Source: Streptomyces sp. NRRL F-5727 (GTDB lineage: Bacteria > Actinomycetota > Actinomycetes > Streptomycetales > Streptomycetaceae). From it: 64,000 nt of DNA. Under the pieces are notes generated by a model that saw nothing but the letters and a program-made list of their open reading frames with translations, ran no database searches and was not told the origin of the DNA. The position numbers and the translations under genes were made by a program. The stretch spans positions 120,236-184,235 of the forward strand of contig NZ_JOGX01000009.1 in NCBI RefSeq assembly GCF_000719555.1. The letters run 5' to 3'. Of the stretch, positions 44,777 to 52,002 are shown one piece after another; the first letter of the stretch is position 1, and each line of letters begins with the position of its first letter.

Positions 44777-45362
44777 CCGCACCAAGACCCCCGTCGAGCC
44801 GGTGACCCTGAAGATCCTGGTCGCAGGCGGGTTCGGGGTCGGCAAGACCACGCTGGTCGGCGCGGTCAGCGAGATCAGACCGCTGCGGACCGAGGAGGTC
44901 CTCACCGAGGCCGGCCGCCCCGTGGACGACCTGCACGGCGTCGAGTCGAAGACGACCACCACGGTCGCCATGGACTTCGGCCGGATCACGCTCCGCGAGG
45001 ACCTCGTCCTCTACCTGTTCGGCACCCCCGGACAGGACCGCTTCTGGTTCCTCTGGGACGAGCTGGCCCAGGGGGCGCTCGGCGCGGTGGTGCTCGCGGA
45101 CACCCGGCGCCTGGAGGACAGCTTCGCCGCCATCGACTACTTCGAGCGGCGCGGCATCCCCTTCACGGTGGCCGTCAACTGCTTCGAGGGCGCCCGCCGC
45201 TACCCGACGGACACCGTCCGGGCGGCGCTCGACCTCGACCCCGAGGTCGAGCTGGTGATGTGCGACGCCCGCGACCGCGAGTCGGTCAAGAGCGTGCTCG
45301 TCGCCGTCGTCGAGCACGCCCTCGTCCTCGCCGACCGGGAGCACGCGCCCGTGGCGACCTGA
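44757..45362 (+). CDS. cvnD: Conservon small GTPase CvnD
   Basis: 201 residues, Ras/Rho-like. The P-loop GGFGVGKT spans residues 24-31; the G3 box is FGTPGQDRFWFLWDEL. The G4 position reads VNCFEGA rather than NKxD, as in other conservon GTPases. Acts with CvnA-C at the membrane, often influencing development or antibiotic production. The gene starts inside cvnC with GAGGTGAT upstream and ends just before a perfect palindrome. Confidence 0.95.
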   Translation: MAFGRSSRTKTPVEPVTLKILVAGGFGVGKTTLVGAVSEIRPLRTEEVLTEAGRPVDDLHGVESKTTTTVAMDFGRITLREDLVLYLFGTPGQDRFWFLWDELAQGALGAVVLADTRRLEDSFAAIDYFERRGIPFTVAVNCFEGARRYPTDTVRAALDLDPEVELVMCDARDRESVKSVLVAVVEHALVLADREHAPVAT

Positions 45363-45376
45363 GCCGTACGGTGGGG

Positions 45377-45400
45377 GGCCGCCACGCGCGCGTGGCGGCC
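45377..45400. terminator. Palindromic terminator after the conservon
   Basis: A perfect 24-base palindrome: half-site GGCCGCCACGCG followed directly by its complement. It stands between convergent cvnD and the thiolase-like gene and shares the ACGCGCGCGT core with the palindrome at 15009-15032. Confidence 0.65.
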
Positions 45401-45415
45401 TGAGCCGCAGGACCC

Positions 45416-46603
45416 TCAGCGGACCGCCACCACCGCCGAACCGTGCCCGAACAGGCCCTGGTTGGCCGTGATCCCGGCCCGCGCCCCCGGCACCTGACGG
45501 TCGCCCGCCGTGCCCCGCAGCTGCCAGGTCAGCTCGCAGACCTGGGCGATCGCCTGCGCGGGCACGGCCTCCCCGAAGGAGGCGAGCCCCCCGCTCGGGT
45601 TCACCGGCAGCGCGCCGCCGAGCCGGGTCACCCCGTCCCGGAGCAGCTTGGCGCCCTCGCCGCGCCCGCACAGCCCGATGTCCTCGTACCACTCCAGCTC
45701 CAGGGCGGTGGACAGGTCGTACACCTCGGCCAGCGACAGGTCCTCCGGCCCGAGCCCGGCCTCCTCGTAGGCCGCCCGCGCGATCGAGGCCCGGAAGGTG
45801 TGCGGCGCCGGCGCGAGCGCGGTCGTCGCGTCGGTCGCGATGTCGGGCAGGTCGAGCACCGCCTTGGGGTAGGTGGGGGAGACGGTCGACACCGCCCGGA
45901 TCCGCACCGGGTCGGGATGCCCGTGCCGCCGGGCGAAGTCCAGGCTGGACAGCACCAGGGCCGCCCCGCCGTCCGAGGTCGCGCAGATGTCGAGCAGCCG
46001 CAGCGGATCGGCGACCACCGCCGAGCCGGCCACCTCCTCGGCCGTCACCGGCTTCCGGTAGCGGGCCATCGGATTGAGCGCACCGGCCGCCGCGTTCTTC
46101 ACCTTGACCTGGGCGAAGTCCTCGGCGGTGTCCCCGTACATGGCCATCCGGCGGCGCGCGTAGAGGGCGAAGTACGCCGGGTTGGTGGCGCCGAGGATCC
46201 GGAACCGCAGCCAGTCCGGATCGTCCGGCCGCTCCCCGCCGGCCGGCGCGAGGAAGCCCTTGGGGGTGGCGTCCGCGCCCACGACGAGCACCGCGTCGGC
46301 GAGCCCGGCCAGGATCTGCGCCCGGGCCGCCCCGATGGCCTGGGCTCCCGACGCGCAGGCCGCGTACACGCTGGTGACCCGCGCCCCCTGCCAGCCGAGG
46401 GCCTGCGCGAAGGTCGCCCCGGCCACGTACCCCGGATAGCCGCACCGCACGGTGTCGGCCCCGACGACGGATCCGATGTCCGACCACGGCACGCCCGCGT
46501 CGGCGAGCGCGGCACGGGCGGCGGCGGTCCCGTACGAGACGAAGCTCCGCCCCCACTTGCCCCAGGGGTGCATCCCGGCCCCGATGACGGCGATGTCGTT
46601 CAC
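45416..46603 (-). CDS. Thiolase-like lipid-transfer protein (Ltp2/SCP-x type)
   Basis: 395 residues, thiolase fold. VYAACASGAQAIG holds the nucleophile-loop Cys. The usual C-terminal catalytic motifs are altered: AEVYDLSTALELEWYEDIGLC replaces the HDCF type and NPSGGLASFGEA replaces the GHP type. Similar changes occur in Ltp2, a retro-aldolase in sterol side-chain cleavage that works with a DUF35 protein. The GTG start overlaps the DUF35 stop (GTGA). So an aldolase or lyase acting on an acyl-CoA is more likely than thiolysis (inference). Confidence 0.82.
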   Translation of the reverse strand: MNDIAVIGAGMHPWGKWGRSFVSYGTAAARAALADAGVPWSDIGSVVGADTVRCGYPGYVAGATFAQALGWQGARVTSVYAACASGAQAIGAARAQILAGLADAVLVVGADATPKGFLAPAGGERPDDPDWLRFRILGATNPAYFALYARRRMAMYGDTAEDFAQVKVKNAAAGALNPMARYRKPVTAEEVAGSAVVADPLRLLDICATSDGGAALVLSSLDFARRHGHPDPVRIRAVSTVSPTYPKAVLDLPDIATDATTALAPAPHTFRASIARAAYEEAGLGPEDLSLAEVYDLSTALELEWYEDIGLCGRGEGAKLLRDGVTRLGGALPVNPSGGLASFGEAVPAQAIAQVCELTWQLRGTAGDRQVPGARAGITANQGLFGHGSAVVAVR

Positions 46604-47064
46604 GCGCGCTCCCCCGTCACCACGGGCCGCCACCGCCAGGTGGTCCAGACGTGCTCGGCGTCCTCGTTCAGGACCCCCGGCACCACCTCGACCTCCGCCC
46701 CCACCGCGAGGTCCGACGTCCGCACCCCGGGCGCGGCCTGCCCCAGCACCACCATCCCCTCCGCGGCGAGCTCGACCGCGACGAGGACGTACGGCTCCCA
46801 GGGCGCCTCCGGGTCGGAGACGTACGGGGCGGGCGGCCGGTAGCGCCCGTCGGTGTACGACCACACCCGCCCGCGCGGCGAGAGCGGCGCCTCGTCGAGC
46901 GTGCCGTCGCCGGTGCACAGCGGGTTGCGGCAGGCGTCGTCCTCGCGCGGGAAGAACACCGCCGCGCAGGCCGAGCACCGGGTGGCGAGGAGCCGGAACT
47001 CCTCGTCCGGGACCGTGTCGTCGGTGAACCAGCCGGCCACCACCGGCCTGCGCTTCCGTGTCAT
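46600..47064 (-). CDS. DUF35 OB-fold protein with zinc ribbon
   Basis: 154 residues. Rubredoxin-like zinc ribbon LATRCSACAAVFFPREDDACRNPLC (four Cys, about 27-50) precedes an OB-fold (GRVWSYTDGRYRPPAPY; MVVLGQAAPGVR). Such proteins are obligate partners of thiolase-like Ltp proteins, forming the acyl-CoA binding or channelling part. GGGAGGG precedes ATG 47064. The palindromic operator at 47083-47100 lies 18 bases upstream. First gene of a two-gene operon. Confidence 0.9.
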   Translation of the reverse strand: MTRKRRPVVAGWFTDDTVPDEEFRLLATRCSACAAVFFPREDDACRNPLCTGDGTLDEAPLSPRGRVWSYTDGRYRPPAPYVSDPEAPWEPYVLVAVELAAEGMVVLGQAAPGVRTSDLAVGAEVEVVPGVLNEDAEHVWTTWRWRPVVTGERA

Positions 47065-47082
47065 CTCCGGACCCTCCCAGGA

Positions 47083-47100
47083 ATCTGACGGTACGTCAGG
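47083..47100 (-). promoter_or_regulatory. Palindromic operator, second copy
   Basis: Read towards the DUF35 gene it is CCTGACGTACCGTCAGAT, identical to the site at 2903-2920 except for the first base. It includes the same TACCGT -10-like element. The repeat of one operator before two lipid/CoA operons argues for a shared repressor, not encoded in this window. Confidence 0.7.
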
Positions 47101-47145
47101 AGTCTGGTGCCGAGTCTGGCACGGGCCCCCGGCACGGGGAAGACG

Positions 47146-47958
47146 TCAGTGCCCGGCCACCGACCGGCGCGCCACCAGGAAGTCGAAGTACGTCGAGGGG
47201 AACGGCTCCGGCTTGAACGTGAAGTGCCACCATTCTTCCGGCAGGTTCACGAACCCCTCCGCCGCCAGCACGCTCTTCAGCAGCTGCCGGTTGGCCCGCT
47301 GCACCCCGGTGATCCGCGGGTCGTCGGTGTGCGACAGCGTGTCGAAGCAGTCGTACCCGGTCCCCATGTCGACCGAGCTGTCCGGGAACCGCTCCGCGTA
47401 CGGCGCGGTGCACGACGTCAGCTCCTCGCCCGGCACGTACGCGCGCGTGCGCGCCGCCGGCAGCCGTACGACCGTCAGGTCCACCGTCGAACCCCGGCTG
47501 TGCCCGGACTTCTCCGCGATGTACCCGTCCAGGAACAGCCGCTCCTTCGCCACCAGCGGGTAGAACTCCGCCTTCATCCGCTCGTCCGCCAGGTCCTCCG
47601 CCCAGCGCACGAAGTGGTCCACCGCCCGCTGCGGCCGGTAGCAGTCGTACACCTTCAGCGAGTACCCCCGCGCCAGCAGCCGGGTCTGCGCCCGGTGCAG
47701 CGCCTCCGCCGCCGGCCGGGTCAGCACGCACAGCGGCTGCCGGTAGCCGTCGATCGGCTCGCCCACGAAGTTGTGGGCCGTGGTGTACCGCATCTCCTGG
47801 AGGATCGTCCGGTCCACCGAGTCCAGCGCCACGAACTCCCGCGGCGCCTTCGGCTCGGGCACGGCCGCCGCGGGGGAGGCGACGGCCCCCGCGCAGGCGA
47901 GCAGCGCGGCCGCGCCCGTGACGGCGAGGGTACGGAATGCAGAGGCAAGTCGAGTCAT
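47146..47958 (-). CDS. Secreted D-alanyl-D-alanine dipeptidase, VanX type (M15)
   Basis: 270 residues. A signal peptide occupies about 1-31 (TRLASAF, hydrophobic AVTGAAALLACAGAVASPAAA). Zinc site SGHSRGSTVDLTV (HxxGxxxD) and the catalytic EEWWHF (ExxH) are intact, with YDCYRPQRAV upstream. It hydrolyses D-Ala-D-Ala-type dipeptides. Being secreted and standing alone without vanHA, it is more likely for cell-wall turnover or recycling than for vancomycin resistance. ATG 47958 is selected because the signal peptide begins there. Confidence 0.9.
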   Translation of the reverse strand: MTRLASAFRTLAVTGAAALLACAGAVASPAAAVPEPKAPREFVALDSVDRTILQEMRYTTAHNFVGEPIDGYRQPLCVLTRPAAEALHRAQTRLLARGYSLKVYDCYRPQRAVDHFVRWAEDLADERMKAEFYPLVAKERLFLDGYIAEKSGHSRGSTVDLTVVRLPAARTRAYVPGEELTSCTAPYAERFPDSSVDMGTGYDCFDTLSHTDDPRITGVQRANRQLLKSVLAAEGFVNLPEEWWHFTFKPEPFPSTYFDFLVARRSVAGH

Positions 47959-48017
47959 GCGCACCGGGTCTACCAGTTCCGCCCCCGCCGGGAAAGCCTC
48001 TCGCATACGGTCCCCCC

Positions 48018-48536
48018 GTGACCGACACCAAGCCCGTCCTCCATGCCCACTGCTCGGCCTGCGGAGCCCGCTACCCGGCCGGCACCACCGGCTGGCCCCG
48101 CACCTGCCCCGGCTGCGCCACCACCGCCTACCGCAACCCCCTCCCCGTCGCCGTCGCCCTGCTCCCCGTCACCTCGCCCCGGGGCACCGGCCTCCTCGCC
48201 ATCACCCGCGCCATCGACCCCGGCCACGGCGGCACCGCCCTCCCCGGCGGCTTCGTCGACCACGGCGAGGACTGGCACACCGCGGTCGTCCGCGAACTCC
48301 GGGAGGAGACCGGCCTGGACGCCGACCCCGGCTCCGTCCGCCTCGCCGACGTCCTGTCCTCCGCCGACCACCTCCTCGTCTTCGGCCTCCTCCCGCCCGT
48401 CGAGGCGGAGGCGCTCCCCGCCTTCACCCCGACCCCGGAGACCTCCGCCCGCCTGATCCTCGGGGAACCCCGGGAACTGGTCTTCCCCCTCCACACCGAA
48501 GCGGTGAGGAAGTGGTTCGCGGGCGCCTACGGCTGA
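48018..48536 (+). CDS. Nudix hydrolase with N-terminal zinc ribbon
   Basis: 172 residues. HCSACGARYP and RTCPGC form a NudC-like zinc ribbon (about 10-32). The Nudix box is GGFVDHGEDWHTAVVREL followed by REETGL, matching GX5EX7REUXEEXGU. Hydrolyses a nucleoside diphosphate derivative; the substrate is undefined. GTG 48018 has a TACGGT -10 box six bases before it and no ribosome binding site, so it is probably leaderless. Its stop is three bases from the convergent DUF4253 stop. Confidence 0.9.
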   Translation: MTDTKPVLHAHCSACGARYPAGTTGWPRTCPGCATTAYRNPLPVAVALLPVTSPRGTGLLAITRAIDPGHGGTALPGGFVDHGEDWHTAVVRELREETGLDADPGSVRLADVLSSADHLLVFGLLPPVEAEALPAFTPTPETSARLILGEPRELVFPLHTEAVRKWFAGAYG

Positions 48537-48539
48537 CCC

Positions 48540-49346
48540 TCAGTCCCACCAGAAGGTCCACAGGTCCGCCCCCACCAGGTGCTCCGCGTACGCCGTGAGG
48601 TCCCTGCACGGCCCCTGCCACACGTTGTCGGGGCAGAAGGCGAAGTGCTCCGCGGCGATGGGCAGGGCCTCCTCCAGGGTCGCCGGGGGAGCGGCGACGG
48701 AGAGCCGCAGGGTGGCGAACCCGACGGCGAACACCCGCGCCCCGAAACGCCGTTCCCAGTCGGCGGCGACGGCGGCGATCCGCGCCGTGTCGCCCTCGTG
48801 GTTGGCCGGCCCCGACCAGCCCACGCGGGCGAGCGCCTCCGCGCCGGAGGCGGCCTCGACCAGACCCAGGCGCGCGTCGGTCCCGAAGGACTGGAACACG
48901 TCGGCGTGCTCCGCCGCGAGCGCGTCTGGGTCCTCCGTCACGGCCCGCCCGGCCGCGAGTCCCGGCCAGACCGTGCCGTAGGGGGCGGTGACGGCGAGCC
49001 GCTCCTCGGCGGAGAGGACATCGTCCTCCTCGTCGATCGCGGTGCACCCCTGCCACCACCCCGCGAGGACCGCCGCCGGATCGTGGTCGGCGGGCCGGCA
49101 CGCCTCCTCCGGACACAACTCCCCCGACGCCCAGGGCCGGAAGCCCCGCTCGCGCTCCAGCGGTTCGAGCAGCAGCGGCCACAGGCCGGTCCGCGGGTGC
49201 GCGGCCCGTATGCGCCCCCACAGCCCGAAGGGCGCGGGCCCGTCGCTCAACCACAACGGTCGTGTCCCGCCGTCCCCTTCGTCGGCCGTCACCAAGCGCC
49301 CGGCGGGAAGCCGGACGTCCTCGCCCCGCAGAGATTCCAGATGCAT
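48540..49346 (-). CDS. DUF4253 domain protein
   Basis: 268 residues. The C-terminal part has the DUF4253 pattern: GWWQGCTAIDEEDDV mid-protein, then IAAVAADWERRFGARVFAVGFATL and HFAFCPDNVWQGP. Trp-rich, soluble, function unknown. ATG 49346 is preferred over a TTG at 49376: TAGCAT lies exactly seven bases upstream, suggesting a leaderless start. It is separated from the GH31 gene, upstream on the same coding strand, by 43 bases. Confidence 0.85.
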   Translation of the reverse strand: MHLESLRGEDVRLPAGRLVTADEGDGGTRPLWLSDGPAPFGLWGRIRAAHPRTGLWPLLLEPLERERGFRPWASGELCPEEACRPADHDPAAVLAGWWQGCTAIDEEDDVLSAEERLAVTAPYGTVWPGLAAGRAVTEDPDALAAEHADVFQSFGTDARLGLVEAASGAEALARVGWSGPANHEGDTARIAAVAADWERRFGARVFAVGFATLRLSVAAPPATLEEALPIAAEHFAFCPDNVWQGPCRDLTAYAEHLVGADLWTFWWD

Positions 49347-49389
49347 GTCCCGGATGCTAGGCGTGGGGTCCGACAACGCCGTCCGCCAC

Positions 49390-51789
49390 TCACACCCCCC
49401 GCACCCGCACCGGCAGCCCCGGATCCACCGGCCCCTCCTCCGTCACCCGCTCCACCACGACCCGGCCGTCCACCAGCCGCGACTGATAGCGCTCGATCTC
49501 CGCCGGCTCCCAGCCGTCCCCGGTGTCCCGGACGACGAGCCCGCCGCCCGTCCGGCCCGCCGCGGGCGCCCACACCTCCAGCGTCAGCCCGCCGTCCTCG
49601 CCGCGGACCGGCAGCACCGCGCCCGCCCGGGCCAGCACCGGCACGCGCGCGAGCGGCGCGTCGAGCAGCACCTGACCGGGACCCTCGTACGCCGTGCCGG
49701 TCGCCGTGTCGTACCAGCGGCCGCGCGGCAGCCGCACCGCCCGCCGGTCCGCGCCCCGGTGCAGCACGGGCGCCACGAGCAGGGCGTCGCCCAGCAGGAA
49801 CGAGTCCTCGCACTCCCGCAGGACCCGGTCCTCGGGCGACCCCCACCACACCGGCCGCGCGTAGGGCGCGCCGGTCATCCGCGCGAGCCGGGCCAGGGTC
49901 ACGAAGTACGGGTGCAGCCGCTCCCGCTCGGCCAGCGCCACGCGCGCGTGCTCCAGCACCTCCGGGCCGAACTCCCACGGCTCCCGCCGGCCCGCGTCCA
50001 GCGCCGCGTGCGTCCGGAACAGCGGCAGCCAGGCACCCAGCTGGAACCAGCGCAGGAACAGCTCCGGCGACGGACTGCCGTCGAAACCGCCCACGTCCGG
50101 CCCCGAGTACGGCACCCCGCACAGCCCGAGCCCCAGGACCAGCGCCAGCGACGCCCGCAGCCCCGGCCAGCCGGTGGCCACGTCGCCGGACCAGGTGCCC
50201 CCGTACCGCTGCATCCCCGCCCACCCCGAGCGCGTGAAGAGGAACGGGCGCTCGTCGGGACGCAGCCGCCGCAGCCCCTCGTACCCGGCCCGGGCCATCA
50301 GGAGCCCGTAGACGTTGTGCGCCTCCCGGTGGTCGCCACCCCGCCCGTCCAGGTGGTGCCGGGCCGACCGGGGCAGCGTCGGGTCCCCGAACGCCGCGAA
50401 CGACACCGGCTCGTTCATGTCGTGCCACATGCCCGAGAAGCCCTGCCGGAGCCGTTCCTCGTACAGGCCGCCCCACCACTCCCGTACCGCCGGATCCGTG
50501 AAGTCGGGGAAGGCGCACTCCCCGGGCCACACCACCCCCCGCACCTCCTCGCCCCGGGCGTCCCGCACGAACGCCCCGGCCGCCCGTCCCTCCTCGTACA
50601 GCACGTTCCCCGGCTCGGCCGCGACCGCCGGGTCCACGATCGACACCAGCCGCACACCCTCCCCGCGCAGCTCCTCCGCGAGCCCCGGCAGATCGGGGAA
50701 CCGCTCCCGGTCCACCGTGAACACCCGGTGCCCGTCCAGGTGGTCGATGTCCAGGTGCACCGCCGACAGCGGCAGCCCCCGCTCGCGGTAGCCGGCCACG
50801 ACCCGCCGCACCTCCGCCGCGCTGCCGAACCCCCAGCGCGCGTGCTGCGGCCCCAGCGCCCACGCGGGCGGCAGCGCCGGCGCCCCGGTCAGCGCCGCCC
50901 AGTGGTGCAGCACGCGCGCGGGGGTCCCGACCACCACCCAGCAGCGCAGCGGACCGCCCTCCATCCGCACCTCGCTGGTGCCCGGCCGGTCGTGCCCCGA
51001 CCCGGCCCCCTCCTCGCCCTCCGCGAGCGTCACCCGCCCGTCCCAGGAGTTGTCGTGGAAGGCCAGGTGCGTCCCCGCGTCCGCGACCACGAACTGCACC
51101 GGCATCGTCAGGTACAGCGGATCGTCCTCCGGCCCGAACCGCCCCTTGGGATCCGTGTTCCACAGCCGGTACGAGCCGTCCCGCAGCCGCGGCCCCGAGG
51201 CCCGCCCGCCGAGACCGAAGAACCGCGCGTCCGCCGGCACCTCGGCCCGCTGCGCCCACCGCGACGGCCCCCCGCCCACCGGCTCCCACCAGCGCGGCGG
51301 CAGGTCACGCCGCAGCATCACCCCGCCGGGCGTGCGGATCTCCACCGCCCCGTGCCGCGACACCGCCACCGTCACCCGCTCCGACACGACCCGCCAGCCG
51401 CCGTCCGTGTCCGGCTCCAGCACCGCCCGCGGGTCCGGCTCCGGCGCCGGACCCGCCAGCGCGTACGACGGCTCCGGCTCCGCCCCGTCCCACCCCCAGA
51501 ACACCGTGCCGCCCGCCGACACGCACACCCGCAGCGACGACCGGGCGAACCGGACGATCCCCCCGCCGGGCAGCGCCTCGGCCCCCTCCACCGGCCCCGG
51601 CACCCGGGCCCGCTCCGCCCCCCGCGGCGGGCGCCCCCCCCCGGCCCCCCCCCCCCGCCCCCCCCCCCCCCCGCGGCGCGCCCCCCCCCCCCCCCCCCCC
51701 CGCCGCTGCCGCCACGCCGCCCGTACCGTCCTGAGCCCCCGCACCGAACCGAACACCCTCACCGAACGCACCAGTCCACGACCGTCCAT
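49390..51789 (-). CDS. Glycoside hydrolase family 31 (alpha-glucosidase type)
   Basis: 799 residues. Catalytic nucleophile region GMWHDMNEPVSF and acid/base region GPDVGGFDGSPSPELFLRWFQLG are both present, with WGFGSAAEVRRVVAGYRERGLP before them and a beta-rich C-terminal domain. Acts on alpha-glucosides or alpha-xylosides, intracellularly since no signal peptide is seen. Residues about 30-52 are almost pure Gly/Arg because the coding strand crosses runs of 21, 15, 12 and 9 G. The start ATG 51789 follows AGGGTGAG. If run lengths are wrong, the true N-terminus differs. Confidence 0.88.
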   Translation of the reverse strand: MDGRGLVRSVRVFGSVRGLRTVRAAWRQRRGGGGGGARRGGGGGRGGGAGGGRPPRGAERARVPGPVEGAEALPGGGIVRFARSSLRVCVSAGGTVFWGWDGAEPEPSYALAGPAPEPDPRAVLEPDTDGGWRVVSERVTVAVSRHGAVEIRTPGGVMLRRDLPPRWWEPVGGGPSRWAQRAEVPADARFFGLGGRASGPRLRDGSYRLWNTDPKGRFGPEDDPLYLTMPVQFVVADAGTHLAFHDNSWDGRVTLAEGEEGAGSGHDRPGTSEVRMEGGPLRCWVVVGTPARVLHHWAALTGAPALPPAWALGPQHARWGFGSAAEVRRVVAGYRERGLPLSAVHLDIDHLDGHRVFTVDRERFPDLPGLAEELRGEGVRLVSIVDPAVAAEPGNVLYEEGRAAGAFVRDARGEEVRGVVWPGECAFPDFTDPAVREWWGGLYEERLRQGFSGMWHDMNEPVSFAAFGDPTLPRSARHHLDGRGGDHREAHNVYGLLMARAGYEGLRRLRPDERPFLFTRSGWAGMQRYGGTWSGDVATGWPGLRASLALVLGLGLCGVPYSGPDVGGFDGSPSPELFLRWFQLGAWLPLFRTHAALDAGRREPWEFGPEVLEHARVALAERERLHPYFVTLARLARMTGAPYARPVWWGSPEDRVLRECEDSFLLGDALLVAPVLHRGADRRAVRLPRGRWYDTATGTAYEGPGQVLLDAPLARVPVLARAGAVLPVRGEDGGLTLEVWAPAAGRTGGGLVVRDTGDGWEPAEIERYQSRLVDGRVVVERVTEEGPVDPGLPVRVRGV
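51634..51701. repeat. Homopolymer C tracts (C9, C12, C15, C21)
   Basis: On the plus strand, C runs at 51634-51642, 51645-51656, 51658-51672 and 51681-51701, broken only by short GC words. They lie inside the N-terminal coding part of the GH31 gene. All lengths are multiples of three. Either a hypermutable contingency tract or an assembly error. Confidence 0.9.
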
Positions 51790-52002
51790 GAGGCTCACCC
51801 TGCCACCCACCAGCGGCGTCACGAGCCTCGTTCAACTGCCGTTCACCCGTGGTGGGAGCACATGTTCAACCGGCCGACCACCGGCGGGCGGCCCTGGTGC
51901 GAAAGCCGCTCCCATGGCATCGTCCTGTCAGCCGCGTCACGCGCACACCCCCGCACGTGCGCGCGACACACGCCGACCCGCGTACAGCCAGGGAGCCACC
52001 CG

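Noticed and set aside
47146-47958. Vancomycin resistance cassette
   Set aside because: The VanX-type enzyme has a signal peptide and there are no vanH, vanA or vanRS genes nearby; cell-wall turnover is more likely.
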